A stretch of DNA of 64,000 nt from contig NZ_CP162414.1 in NCBI RefSeq assembly GCF_040932005.1, positions 523,501 through 587,500 of the forward strand, in the 5' to 3' direction. The DNA comes from Aestuariibius sp. HNIBRBA575. Lineage in GTDB: Bacteria; Pseudomonadota; Alphaproteobacteria; Rhodobacterales; Rhodobacteraceae. This document shows positions 8,147 through 16,765 of the stretch, piece after piece. The notes beneath the pieces are model-generated. The model did not search any database. It saw only the letters and a list, made by a program, of their open reading frames with translations, and was not told the DNA's origin. Position 1 is the stretch's first letter. Each line of letters begins with the position of its first letter. The translations under genes and the position numbers were made by a program.

Positions 8147-8986
8147 ATGAGCGCCAGTTATGAAAAACGTCTGTTGCGTGTGCTGGACTATATCCACGCC
8201 AACCCAACAGGCGACCTTTCGCTGGATAATCTGGCCGAAGTCGCGGCGATGTCGCGGTTTCATTGGCATCGTGTGTTTCATGCGATGACCGGCGAAACCT
8301 GCGCCGAGGTGGTGCGCCGCATGCGGTTGCACCGCGCGGCGTGTTGGTTGGTGCAGACCGATTGGCCCGTGGCCGATGTGGCCGCCAAGGTGGGCTATCC
8401 CAGCCCTCAAAGCTTTAGCCGGACGTTCAAGGCGGCGTTTGGGCTTTCTCCTGTTTCGTATCGCGCCCGTGGTGACCTGACTGCGGCGCAAATTATGAAA
8501 AGCAAAGGAGATTTTGCAATGTTTGACGTTAAAATCGAAAACCGCGCGGCCCTGACATTGGCGGGCATGGCGCACAAAGGTCCGTATCTGGAAATTGGGT
8601 CGAAATTTGAACAGGTCGCGGCCGTGGCCACATCGCGCAACCTGTGGCCCAGCACGCGCGGCATGGCCGGGGTCTATTATGACGATCCAAATGCCGTCGC
8701 GCAGGCGGATTTGCGCAGCCATGCCGGGCTGATTTTGGCCGAAGGTGTCGCAGTGCCGGATGGGTTGGAACAGATCACAACCCATGGCGGAAAAACCGCC
8801 ATCCTAACCTACAAAGGCCCGTATTCAGGGCTAAAGGCGGCCTATGATTATCTATACGGATCGTGGCTGCCGCAATCGGGGCAGGAACCGGCCGAAGCCG
8901 CCTGTTATGAGGTATACCTGAACGATCCAAGTCAGGTTCCCGAGGATGAGTTGCTGACTGAAATCAACCTGCCTTTGGTGGCCTGA
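8147..8986 (+). CDS. AraC-family regulator with GyrI-like domain
   Basis: The gene encodes 279 residues. The N-terminal two helix-turn-helix AraC domain spans about 1-110 (LSLDNLAEVAAMSRFHWHRVF and, later, VGYPSPQSFSRTFKAAFGLSP). The C-terminal GyrI-like/effector-binding domain starts near 126 (FDVKIENRAALTLAGMAHKGPY) and probably senses a small hydrophobic ligand. The order DNA-binding first, ligand-binding second matches the Rob/SoxS-like GyrI subgroup. ATG 8147 is well placed behind CAGGAG. Its targets are not evident from the context. Confidence 0.9.
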   Translation: MSASYEKRLLRVLDYIHANPTGDLSLDNLAEVAAMSRFHWHRVFHAMTGETCAEVVRRMRLHRAACWLVQTDWPVADVAAKVGYPSPQSFSRTFKAAFGLSPVSYRARGDLTAAQIMKSKGDFAMFDVKIENRAALTLAGMAHKGPYLEIGSKFEQVAAVATSRNLWPSTRGMAGVYYDDPNAVAQADLRSHAGLILAEGVAVPDGLEQITTHGGKTAILTYKGPYSGLKAAYDYLYGSWLPQSGQEPAEAACYEVYLNDPSQVPEDELLTEINLPLVA

Positions 8987-9006
8987 TCCAATTGCCCACC
9001 CATAAA

Positions 9007-9034
9007 AAAGCCCCGCAGAATGATGCGGGGCTTT
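9007..9034. terminator. Bidirectional Rho-independent terminator
   Basis: AAAGCCCCGCA pairs with TGCGGGGCTTT around a 6-nt loop, with A's before and T's after. It lies between the convergent AraC gene and the malyl-CoA lyase gene and serves both. Confidence 0.9.
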
Positions 9035-9057
9035 GATATTTTGGGCTGTTGGATGTG

Positions 9058-10017
9058 TCAGGAACTGGCGATCAGTTCGGATTGACGCACGATCACCTCG
9101 GCTTGTTTGATGCTGGCGATATCGACCAAACGGCCTTTGTAAACGGTGGCCCCTTCGCCGCGGGCTTTGGCATCTTCCATCGCTTGCAGGATGTCGCGGG
9201 CTTCGGCGACGGCTTCTTCTGAAGGGGTGAACACTTCGTTGGCCAGCGCGATCTGTTTGGGGTGGATCGCCCATTTGCCAACCATGCCCAATGTGGCGGA
9301 CCGGCGCGCTTGGGCGCGGTAACCTTCGTCGTCGCTGAAATCGCCAAACGGGCCATCCACAGGCAAAACCCCATGCGTCCGACACGCCGCCACAATCGCG
9401 GCCTGTGCCCAATGCCATGGATCGGACCAATGTTGCACGCCATCGCGCAACATATAATAGTTTTCCTGTGTGCCGCCGATCCCGGTGGTCTGCATGCCCA
9501 TCGAGGCCGCGAAATCTGCCGCGCCCAGGCTCATCGCTTCCAAACGGGGGGAGGCCGCAGCGATTTCTTCCACATGGGCGATGCCCGCAGCGCTTTCGAT
9601 GATCACTTCGAAACTGATGCGTTTCTTGCGGCCTTTGGCGGCCTCAATCGCGGTGACGAGGGCATCAACGGCATAAATATCCGCCGCACAGCCCACTTTG
9701 GGGATCATGATCTGATCCAAACGGTCGCCAGCCTGTTCCAACAGGTCGACCACATCACGATACCAATAAGGCGTGTCCAATCCGTTGATCCGCACGGCCA
9801 GCGTTTTGGTGCCCCAATCGATGTCGTTGATCGCCTGAATGATATTGGCGCGGGCCTCGTCTTTGTCCGAAGGCGCAACAGAATCTTCGAGATCCAGATT
9901 GATCACATCAGCCGCAGAAGCGGCCATTTTGGGGAACAATTTGATGTTGGAGCCCGGCCCAAACAGCTGACAGCGGTTCGGACGGGCGGGTGCAGCGGGT
10001 TGCAGACGAAATGACAT
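9058..10017 (-). CDS. mcl1: L-malyl-CoA/beta-methylmalyl-CoA lyase
   Basis: The gene encodes 319 residues of the HpcH/HpaI/CitE-like lyase family. The N-terminus MSFRLQPAAPARPNRCQLFG, the LDLEDSV metal-site stretch, VRINGLDTPYWYRD and SFEVIIESAAGI follow the Rhodobacter Mcl1 pattern. Mcl1 cleaves beta-methylmalyl-CoA to glyoxylate and propionyl-CoA, and malyl-CoA to glyoxylate and acetyl-CoA, in the ethylmalonyl-CoA pathway of acetate assimilation. ATG 10017 has GGAGCC upstream. Just upstream of the gene, TTGCG (10069-10073) and CGCAA (10082-10086) form a small dyad that could be a regulator site. Confidence 0.92.
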   Translation of the reverse strand: MSFRLQPAAPARPNRCQLFGPGSNIKLFPKMAASAADVINLDLEDSVAPSDKDEARANIIQAINDIDWGTKTLAVRINGLDTPYWYRDVVDLLEQAGDRLDQIMIPKVGCAADIYAVDALVTAIEAAKGRKKRISFEVIIESAAGIAHVEEIAAASPRLEAMSLGAADFAASMGMQTTGIGGTQENYYMLRDGVQHWSDPWHWAQAAIVAACRTHGVLPVDGPFGDFSDDEGYRAQARRSATLGMVGKWAIHPKQIALANEVFTPSEEAVAEARDILQAMEDAKARGEGATVYKGRLVDIASIKQAEVIVRQSELIASS

Positions 10018-10268
10018 GGCGGCTCCTGCTAAGGAAATTGCGTGGAATTTACGTAATGCGATATTAAATTGCGCAGTCATTCGCAAGGGATTTCTGCACG
10101 TGCGAACTCATGCCGCAATGCAGCGGTTTGTTTGAGCGCGCGCAAATATAAATGCAGGTGCTGCCAAATTTGACAACACATGGCTGTATTGCCACTGTTT
10201 TGGTCATCCGTGATGATGTCAGGCAGCTGGCCAGTTCTACGCAATATCTGACCATGAAAGGGGCCAGT

Positions 10269-11399
10269 ATGAATTCCGCCCCGATCAGCAGGCGCCCCAT
10301 TTTAATCGGCAGTGACATTTTTGAACGCACTGGAAAAACCGCTAACCATCCAATGGCTTGGCCTAAAACGGCCCCAACGCTGGCGTTGATCCGGCAATTG
10401 GCTTGGCATGATCCAGACACATATGTTGAGGGGGTAAAACCCCTGCCGCAGCGTCTGCGCATGTTTCACGATCCCGATTACGTGGATGCGGCTCTGGATG
10501 CGGAAACGCAGCAATCGGTTTCTGCGTCGGTTCGCCAGAAATATGGGTTGGGTCATCGGGATACGCCTTTGTTTAAGGGGGTGATCGATCGGGCCGCAAT
10601 GGCATGTGGGGTGGCGATCAAGGCGGCGCATTTGCTAACTGATCGTGAGGCAAGTGGGGGCATTGTGCATAGCCCATTGGGCGGCGCGCATCATGTGCAC
10701 CGGGCCTATGCCGCTGGATTTGGCTATTTTAATGATCTGGTGATTGGCATTTTGGCGCTGCGGGATCGGGGTATCGGCAAAATCGCCTATGTTGATCTGG
10801 ATGCGCATCACGGGGACGGGGTAGAAACGGCCTTTGCCTTTGATAAATCGGTGCTGACCCTATCGGTTCATCAGCAGCATTGTTGGCCCCATACCGGGCT
10901 TGAATGCGATCCGGCCTATGGGGTCTATAATTTTCCTGTCCCACCGGATTTTAATGACACGGAAATGGCAGCGTTGATGCACAAAGCCATTTGCCCGATT
11001 CTGAATGATTTCGCCCCAGAGGTCATCGTCGTCCAAGCCGGAGCTGATTCCCTGGCGCAGGACGCGATGATGGACCTGAGCCTGTCCAATCAGGCGTATT
11101 TCGACGCGATCCGGGCGTTGATACCAATCGCACCACGTTTATGGGTCACCGGGGGCGGAGGGTATAATCCATGGGCTGTCGCGCGCTGCTGGGCCGGAAT
11201 ATGGTGCGTTTTGAACGATCAAAACCCTGCGGACCAGCCGCCATTTCCTGATACTGCCCGCATTATCAACCAGATACGGCAATGGGGCGATTTACCTGAT
11301 GTCGAACCAGACTGGGGCGCGTATCTGGCCGACAAACCCAATCCGGGGCCGGTGCGCGATGCCATAACCCAGCTATTGCGGGGGGTAAGCAGCCCGTAA
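10269..11399 (+). CDS. Histone deacetylase family protein (AcuC/HDAC-like amidohydrolase)
   Basis: The gene encodes 376 residues. The HDAC fold signatures are visible: GGAHHVHRAYAAGFGYFND with the tandem His, VDLDAHHGDGVETAF with the zinc-binding Asp and His, and a C-terminal TGGGGYNPWAVAR. Bacterial members deacetylate polyamines, acetoin-pathway proteins or other acetylated substrates; the substrate here is unknown. The start at 10269 was chosen behind AAAGGGG; an in-frame ATG lies 39 codons upstream. It is divergent from mcl1 and separated by 251 bases. Confidence 0.88.
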   Translation: MNSAPISRRPILIGSDIFERTGKTANHPMAWPKTAPTLALIRQLAWHDPDTYVEGVKPLPQRLRMFHDPDYVDAALDAETQQSVSASVRQKYGLGHRDTPLFKGVIDRAAMACGVAIKAAHLLTDREASGGIVHSPLGGAHHVHRAYAAGFGYFNDLVIGILALRDRGIGKIAYVDLDAHHGDGVETAFAFDKSVLTLSVHQQHCWPHTGLECDPAYGVYNFPVPPDFNDTEMAALMHKAICPILNDFAPEVIVVQAGADSLAQDAMMDLSLSNQAYFDAIRALIPIAPRLWVTGGGGYNPWAVARCWAGIWCVLNDQNPADQPPFPDTARIINQIRQWGDLPDVEPDWGAYLADKPNPGPVRDAITQLLRGVSSP

Positions 11400-11428
11400 T
11401 TTCGGATTTTGCCAAGGGCGAACACACA

Positions 11429-11480
11429 TTTTTCCCGCAATGGTGGATTCGATGGTCTAACCGGACAGCGGCGGGAAAAA
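11429..11480. repeat. 10-bp inverted repeat between the HDAC gene and dgcN
   Basis: TTTTTCCCGC at 11429-11438 is mirrored by GCGGGAAAAA at 11471-11480, with a 32-nt spacer. It could end the upstream transcript, but the spacer is long for a terminator. A regulatory site for the downstream D-amino-acid operon is the other option. Confidence 0.45.
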
Positions 11481-11603
11481 ATTGCGTGAAATCCGGTGAT
11501 TTGACGATTTTCTTCGTTAAATTGTGAAATCTGACGACGCTTTTCGGCGCATTGCCCGGTGTTTGGGCTGCATTTTGTCCTTCGATATTGAATGGGGATA
11601 ATC

Positions 11604-12605
11604 ATGATCAAGACGCCGTATCTTTTGTTTCTGGGTGACGCACCTGATCAATTGGCTGCCAAAGTGGCCCAAGGGATCAAAGACTGGCGTCCTGACAACG
11701 CCGTGGGCCAATTCCGCATGGAAGGCTGCAATGCCGATGTGGGCCTGACCGATATGACCTTGGAAGAGGCCAAAGCCGCTGGCGCCAAAACGCTGGTGAT
11801 TGGCGTGGCCAACCGGGGCGGGATGATTTCGCAAGCGTGGAAAAAGGTGCTGGTGACAGCATTGGAAGAAGGTTTTGATCTGGCATCCGGTCTGCACAAC
11901 CTGCTGCGCGACGAAGAAGATCTGGTCGCCGTGGCCAAGGCCTGTGGCCGTGAATTGCACGACGTGCGCATCCCTGATGTGGATTACCCGATCGCAAATG
12001 GCGTGAAACGGACCGGCAAACGCTGTCTGGCTGTGGGCACCGATTGTTCCGTCGGCAAAATGTACACATCCCTCGCCATGGACAAAGAAATGAAGGCCCG
12101 TGGCCTGAATTCCAATTTCCGCGCGACAGGTCAGACCGGGATTTTGATCACCGGCAATGGCGTGCCTTTGGATGCGGTCATCGCAGATTTCATGGCTGGT
12201 GCCGTGGAATGGCTGACACCAGACAATGATGCCGATCACTGGGATCACATCGAAGGACAAGGCAGCCTGTTCCACGTGTCTTATTCCGGGGTGACCATGG
12301 CGTTGATCCATGGTGGTCAGCCAGACGCGCTGATCCTTGCCCATGAACCGACCCGCGAACATATGCGCGGCCTGCCGGGCTATGATTTGCCAACGTTGCA
12401 AGCGTTGCGTGACACGGCGCTGAACCTGGCGCGTGTGGCCAACCCGGATTGTCAGGTTGTGGGCATTTCCGTGAACACATCCGCCTGGGACGAGGCCACA
12501 GCTGAGGCGTATCTGGCCAAAGTCGAAGCAGAAATGGGCCTGCCAGCGGTCGATCCATTCCGCCAAGGTGCGGCACGTCTGGTCGACGCCTTATTGGCGC
12601 TGTAA
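11604..12605 (+). CDS. dgcN: D-glutamate N-acetyltransferase (DUF1611 family)
   Basis: The gene encodes 333 residues of the DUF1611 family. A Rossmann-like N-terminal half (about 1-135) leads into a P-loop-type half with GTDCSVGKMYTSLAMDKEM (about 145-165). In marine Proteobacteria this family member, DgcN, is reported to acetylate D-glutamate to N-acetyl-D-glutamate with acetyl-CoA. The neighbours fit: an enolase-superfamily racemase (dgcA type) and a D-amino-acid transaminase follow directly. ATG 11604 has GGGGA upstream. The assignment rests on family plus context. Confidence 0.85.
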   Translation: MIKTPYLLFLGDAPDQLAAKVAQGIKDWRPDNAVGQFRMEGCNADVGLTDMTLEEAKAAGAKTLVIGVANRGGMISQAWKKVLVTALEEGFDLASGLHNLLRDEEDLVAVAKACGRELHDVRIPDVDYPIANGVKRTGKRCLAVGTDCSVGKMYTSLAMDKEMKARGLNSNFRATGQTGILITGNGVPLDAVIADFMAGAVEWLTPDNDADHWDHIEGQGSLFHVSYSGVTMALIHGGQPDALILAHEPTREHMRGLPGYDLPTLQALRDTALNLARVANPDCQVVGISVNTSAWDEATAEAYLAKVEAEMGLPAVDPFRQGAARLVDALLAL

Positions 12606-12610
12606 GAACG

Positions 12611-12642
12611 ATGTGCCGTGGGCGTTGGCCTGCGGCACGTTT
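12611..12642 (+). terminator. Intercistronic stem-loop between dgcN and dgcA
   Basis: GTGCCG (12613-12618) pairs with CGGCAC (12633-12638), followed by GTTTTA. The stem is short. It could attenuate or stabilise the polycistronic message rather than end it. Confidence 0.4.
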
Positions 12643-12661
12643 TACGAATAAGGAATGCACA

Positions 12662-13624
12662 ATGATAAGCGTCCAGTCAGAAGCCTTTAAATTGGCCGAA
12701 GTTTTCACCATCGCCCGCGGATCGCGCACAGAAGCCAAAGTGCTGACCGTGCGGGTGACCCGCGACGGGATCACCGGCTGGGGCGAATGTGTGCCTTATG
12801 CGCGCTACGATGAAACGCTGGACAGTGTCACCGCTGAAATCAACGGATTGCCCGCCGATGTCACCCGTCAGGCATTGCAGGATCTGCTGCCAGCAGGTGC
12901 CGCGCGCAATGCAGTGGATTGCGCGTTGTGGGATTTAGAGGCCAAACAAACCGGACGCCGCGTGTGGGACTTGGCCGGGCTGGCCAAGCCGGGACCAGAA
13001 ATCACCGCGTTTACCCTGTCTTTGGCAGAGCCCGACGTGATGGAGATCAAAGCCCGCGAACATGCCCATCGTCCGCTGCTCAAAATCAAACTGGGCACGC
13101 CAGATGACATGGCCCGCCTAGAAGCCGTGCGTCGCGGCGCGCCCAATGCCCCGATTGTTGTGGATGCAAACGAAGGCTGGACAGCCGAAGTCTATTCCGA
13201 ACTGGCGCCGCATCTGCTGCGGTTGGGTGTGCAAATGGTGGAACAACCTTTGCCCGCCGGACAGGATGACCTATTGGCCGAAATCGAACGCCCGCTGCCG
13301 GTCTGCGCGGATGAAAGCTGTCATGACCGCGCCAGCCTGCCCGGATTGGCTGGCAAATATGACATGATCAACATCAAATTGGACAAAACCGGTGGCCTGA
13401 CCGAAGCCTTGGCCCTGCGCATTGAAGCCGAAAAACAAGGCTATGACGTGATGGTCGGCTGCATGGTTGGCACATCTTTGGCAATGGCCCCAGCGACGTT
13501 GATTGCACAGGGTGTGGCTGTAACGGACCTTGACGGGCCGCTTTTGTTAGCCGAAGACCGCGACAACGCATTAAATTTTGACGCTGAGGGCGTTCACCCG
13601 CCCAAAGCCGCATTATGGGGATAA
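12662..13624 (+). CDS. dgcA: N-acetyl-D-glutamate racemase (enolase superfamily)
   Basis: The gene encodes 320 residues of the dipeptide-epimerase/muconate-lactonizing branch of the enolase superfamily. The catalytic lysine pair is in LLKIKLGTP. The metal ligands lie in VVDANEGW, MVEQPLP and CADES, and the second-face lysine is in INIKLDKTGG. In the DgcN-DgcA pathway it converts N-acetyl-D-glutamate to N-acetyl-L-glutamate. An L-Ala-D/L-Glu epimerase is the alternative reading on sequence alone, but the dgcN partner supports the racemase role. ATG 12662 follows AAGGA. Confidence 0.85.
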   Translation: MISVQSEAFKLAEVFTIARGSRTEAKVLTVRVTRDGITGWGECVPYARYDETLDSVTAEINGLPADVTRQALQDLLPAGAARNAVDCALWDLEAKQTGRRVWDLAGLAKPGPEITAFTLSLAEPDVMEIKAREHAHRPLLKIKLGTPDDMARLEAVRRGAPNAPIVVDANEGWTAEVYSELAPHLLRLGVQMVEQPLPAGQDDLLAEIERPLPVCADESCHDRASLPGLAGKYDMINIKLDKTGGLTEALALRIEAEKQGYDVMVGCMVGTSLAMAPATLIAQGVAVTDLDGPLLLAEDRDNALNFDAEGVHPPKAALWG

Positions 13625-13628
13625 CGAC

Positions 13629-14492
13629 ATGAGCCGCACAGTTTACGTAAACGGAGAATACCTGCCCGAGGGGGAAGCCAAGGTTTCGATCTTTGATCGC
13701 GGGTTCCTGATGGCGGATGGCGTTTACGAAGTGACGTCTGTTCTGGACGGCAAATTGGTGGATTTTGATGGCCACGCAATCCGGTTGGAACGGTCGCTGA
13801 ACGAATTGGATATGCGCGCGCCTGTAACCAAGGATGAGCTGCTGAACATTCACCGTGAATTGGTTGCCAAAAACGACGTCGTCGACGGCGGTGTCTATTT
13901 GCAAATCACCCGCGGCGCGCCTGCGGATCGTGATTTTGTGTACCCGGACCCGGATGAAACACCCTGCACCGTGGTGTTGTTCACCCAGTCCAAACCCGGC
14001 ATTACAGAAAGCCCGGCTGCGAAAAACGGCATCAAAGTGATTTCCATCGAAGACCAACGCTGGGGCCGCCGCGACATCAAAACCGTGCAATTGCTGTACC
14101 CATCCATGGGCAAAATGATGGCCAAGGCTGCAGGCTGTGATGATGCGTGGTTGGTCGAAGACGGCTACGTGACCGAAGGCACATCCAACAACGCCTATAT
14201 CGTCAAGGACGGTAAAATCATCACGCGCCAGCTGTCCAAAGACATCCTGCACGGCATCACACGGGCCGCCGTTCTGCGGTTCGCCGCCGAGGCCCAAATG
14301 GAGGTCGAAGAGCGCCTGTTCACAATTGAAGAAGCCCAGCAAGCAGACGAAGCGTTTATCACGTCGGCCACCATGTTTGTCTGTCCGGTTGTTGAAATTG
14401 ACGGCGCACAAATCGGCGGTGGCGCACCGGGGTCTATCGCCCCGCGTTTGCGCGAAATCTACCTGGACGAAGCCCGCAAAGCCGCGATCTAG
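13629..14492 (+). CDS. dat: D-amino-acid transaminase (PLP fold type IV)
   Basis: The gene encodes 287 residues. The N-terminus carries the fold-IV hallmark VSIFDRGFLMADGVYEVTSV. The PLP lysine is in RRDIKTVQLL, and the phosphate-binding block is EGTSNNAYIV. This is close to D-alanine aminotransferases, which move amino groups between D-amino acids and 2-oxoacids. It begins 4 nt after dgcA ends, so it is in the same operon. D-glutamate formed by transamination of other D-amino acids could feed DgcN and DgcA. A branched-chain aminotransferase is a less likely reading. Confidence 0.85.
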   Translation: MSRTVYVNGEYLPEGEAKVSIFDRGFLMADGVYEVTSVLDGKLVDFDGHAIRLERSLNELDMRAPVTKDELLNIHRELVAKNDVVDGGVYLQITRGAPADRDFVYPDPDETPCTVVLFTQSKPGITESPAAKNGIKVISIEDQRWGRRDIKTVQLLYPSMGKMMAKAAGCDDAWLVEDGYVTEGTSNNAYIVKDGKIITRQLSKDILHGITRAAVLRFAAEAQMEVEERLFTIEEAQQADEAFITSATMFVCPVVEIDGAQIGGGAPGSIAPRLREIYLDEARKAAI

Positions 14493-14520
14493 GCATTTCT
14501 GCCATATAATCCTTGCGTTA

Positions 14521-14572
14521 CGGCCCCAAACGTCATTCGATTGTTGCATTGAATGACGAAGGGGCCGTTTTT
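14521..14572 (+). terminator. Long terminator hairpin running into the next start codon
   Basis: CGGCCCC..CGTCATTC (14521-14538) pairs with GAATGACG..GGGGCCG (14551-14567), and TTTTT follows. It is a two-part stem of 15 pairs with a small AAA/AA internal bulge. It ends the dgcN-dgcA-dat transcript. The T-run is followed at once by the ATG of the OmpA-family gene, so the AAGGGG that would serve as its ribosome site lies inside the right arm of the hairpin. Confidence 0.85.
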
Positions 14573-16756
14573 ATGCGACGCTTGGTTGGGGGCGCGGGTT
14601 TTGCAATTGGACTTGGGGTGTTGGGGTGGTTTTCGGCCACCTTTACGGCCCCTGATATTCAGCAAAACCTGACCAGATCCGCCGCGTTTGTCGCCGATCA
14701 AAGCCAGCACGGCGTCCAGATAGACGTGCACGGCCGCGACATCATCGTGCGCGGATTGGTGAACGATCCTACCGAGGCACAGGCGCTGTTGCAACGGTTT
14801 GACCGCATTGCAGGACGCCGGGTTGTTGTGATGCAGACCACTCCGATCCCCGTCGCCGCCCCGTTTGAAATCACAATCACCGATCAGGACGCGCTGGGCG
14901 CTGTGCCATCCGAACAGGCCCGCGCTCAATTGAGATCCCGAATAGGTGATCTGGCGGATGGGTTGATCCTGTCATCTGGCGTGCCCAATGATTGGAACAG
15001 CGCCGTAAAGGTGGGCATGGATGCGCGCGATCTGTTGAATGAGGGGGAAATGATCCTGCGGGACCAAAACCTGATCCTGACCGGATTGGCGAGCGATCCC
15101 GACGCCAAAGAATTCGTTCTGGCGATGTTGCAACAATTGCCGGACGGGTATCATTCAGACGCACGGATTGAGTTGCTGGATGACGGCACGCCGATGCGGA
15201 TTGATCTACAATGGGACGGTACAGATGCGCAGGCAGATGGCAAAATCCCGGTCGATTTTCTATCCGAACCGCTGGCTCTGGATACGTTTTCTGCACAAAC
15301 ATTTGGGGATGCCGGGGCACTGAATGGCACGTTGGAACAGGCCCATATCCTAGGCCCGGTTGACTGGAACCTTGCTGCGCAACACAGCCTGCAGGCGCTG
15401 GGGCATTTGTCCTCGGGGCGGCTGCAAATCGAAGGGATGCAGATCAGGATCACAGGTCAGGCCCGCCCGGCTCAGAGAGAGGAGGCGCTGGCTTTGTTGA
15501 CCAATTTGCCCGACACATTTGGGCTGTACCATGACATCGCGCTGTGGGATGACGGCGCACCATTTGAACTGCACGTGGACATCACCGGGATGAGCGCGAC
15601 AGCCGCGGGGAAAATCCCGGCCGATGTGACATCGCAATGGGTGGCGGACACATTGGGGGCCGATCAGATCGGCGGAGACGTCCAGGTTGCGTTTATCAAT
15701 GATGAAACCGGATTGTTTGTCCCAATGGCCGATATTGGGCTGCGGGCCTTGGGGCTTTTGGTTGAGGGCGCGTTGGATGTGTCCGGGCAGGGCATCGATC
15801 TGACAGGTCTGGCAGAGGTTCCGGCAGATCGTGAACAGGTTCTCGCAATGCTGGAAACCGTCGCAGAGGGGCAATTGCGGGCCGATATTGCGGTGTTGGA
15901 TGACGGTGCGCCGGCGGATTTTGTGGTGACTTATGCGGCTCAGAATGGGGCAATCGTGTCTGGGAAATTGCCGCGGGGCCTGACACCGGCGGATATTGCG
16001 CAAGCATGGGGCGTGCATCAGATCGCTGGGGAACCGCTCTTGGGTTTGGTGGGGCAGGAAAGCGACGCGATTGGCCTGTTTGCCTTGGGGGATATGCTGC
16101 CTGAAATCGAAACGTTGCGCTATCATTCAACCGCCGATGGCCTGCGCGCTGAAATTGCATTGACCCCGGGCATTGATGCCGAACTGGTTCAATCTGCGAT
16201 CAGATCGCTGTTTGAAACCGACAGTGACAGGCCGGTTTCCGTGGTGTTTCAGGACGGCGATGTTTCGATCCCCACAGGGACCCGCCGTGTGAATGCGGCC
16301 ACCGGCATCGAAGAAGCGTTTATCGCGGGTGTGTGGTTGCCCGTTTTGACGTTTTCCCCAAGTTTGCAGGCCTGTCAGGCATGGACCGATGGCGCATTGG
16401 CCGATGGTGTGAATTTCGTCACGGCCTCAACGCGGCTGGATGCAAAATCCATGCGCAGTCTCAACCTGGTTGCGTCCATTGCCCAAAACTGCGTGTTTGA
16501 GGGCGGATTGTTGCTAGAGGTCGGGGGCCATACGGATGACACTGGGAATGATCAGGTGAACAATGCCCTGTCGCTGGAACGAGCTGGAATTGTCCGTCAG
16601 GTTCTGGTGACCCGTGGCGTGGCTGGCTCGGTGATAACGGCACATGGCTATGGATCGCAGGTGCCGATAGTCAGCAACGAAACCAGTGAGGGTCGCGCGC
16701 AAAATCGCCGAACGACAATGACATGGATCGATCCGGCCGCAGGCGGATCCGAATAG
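14573..16756 (+). CDS. OmpA-family protein with tandem BON-like repeats
   Basis: The gene encodes 727 residues. There is a membrane anchor near residues 5-25, then at least three tandem units of about 120 residues. Each unit carries a DDG[AT]P motif (about 203, 326 and 443) followed by a GK[IL]P motif some 20 residues later; the spacing resembles BON-type periplasmic repeats. The C-terminal OmpA/peptidoglycan-binding domain (about 610-727) contains LLLEVGGHTDDTGNDQ and NRRTTMTWI. It probably spans from the inner membrane to peptidoglycan as a structural link. The ATG at 14573 immediately follows a terminator T-run. An in-frame ATG at 14513 exists but lies in the hairpin and adds 20 atypical residues. 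Confidence 0.85.
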   Translation: MRRLVGGAGFAIGLGVLGWFSATFTAPDIQQNLTRSAAFVADQSQHGVQIDVHGRDIIVRGLVNDPTEAQALLQRFDRIAGRRVVVMQTTPIPVAAPFEITITDQDALGAVPSEQARAQLRSRIGDLADGLILSSGVPNDWNSAVKVGMDARDLLNEGEMILRDQNLILTGLASDPDAKEFVLAMLQQLPDGYHSDARIELLDDGTPMRIDLQWDGTDAQADGKIPVDFLSEPLALDTFSAQTFGDAGALNGTLEQAHILGPVDWNLAAQHSLQALGHLSSGRLQIEGMQIRITGQARPAQREEALALLTNLPDTFGLYHDIALWDDGAPFELHVDITGMSATAAGKIPADVTSQWVADTLGADQIGGDVQVAFINDETGLFVPMADIGLRALGLLVEGALDVSGQGIDLTGLAEVPADREQVLAMLETVAEGQLRADIAVLDDGAPADFVVTYAAQNGAIVSGKLPRGLTPADIAQAWGVHQIAGEPLLGLVGQESDAIGLFALGDMLPEIETLRYHSTADGLRAEIALTPGIDAELVQSAIRSLFETDSDRPVSVVFQDGDVSIPTGTRRVNAATGIEEAFIAGVWLPVLTFSPSLQACQAWTDGALADGVNFVTASTRLDAKSMRSLNLVASIAQNCVFEGGLLLEVGGHTDDTGNDQVNNALSLERAGIVRQVLVTRGVAGSVITAHGYGSQVPIVSNETSEGRAQNRRTTMTWIDPAAGGSE

Positions 16757-16765
16757 GGGACCAAT

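Noticed and set aside
10152-10268. Upstream extension of the HDAC-like gene
   Set aside because: The 39 extra codons have no family similarity, and a well-placed AAAGGGG supports the ATG at 10269.
11517-12566. 349-codon open frame on the minus strand
   Set aside because: It is antisense to dgcN, and its composition is typical of a shadow frame.
13374-14549. 391-codon open frame on the minus strand
   Set aside because: It lies antisense to dgcA and dat, which have clear active-site motifs. The frame is open because of GC-rich codon bias and its product matches no family I know.
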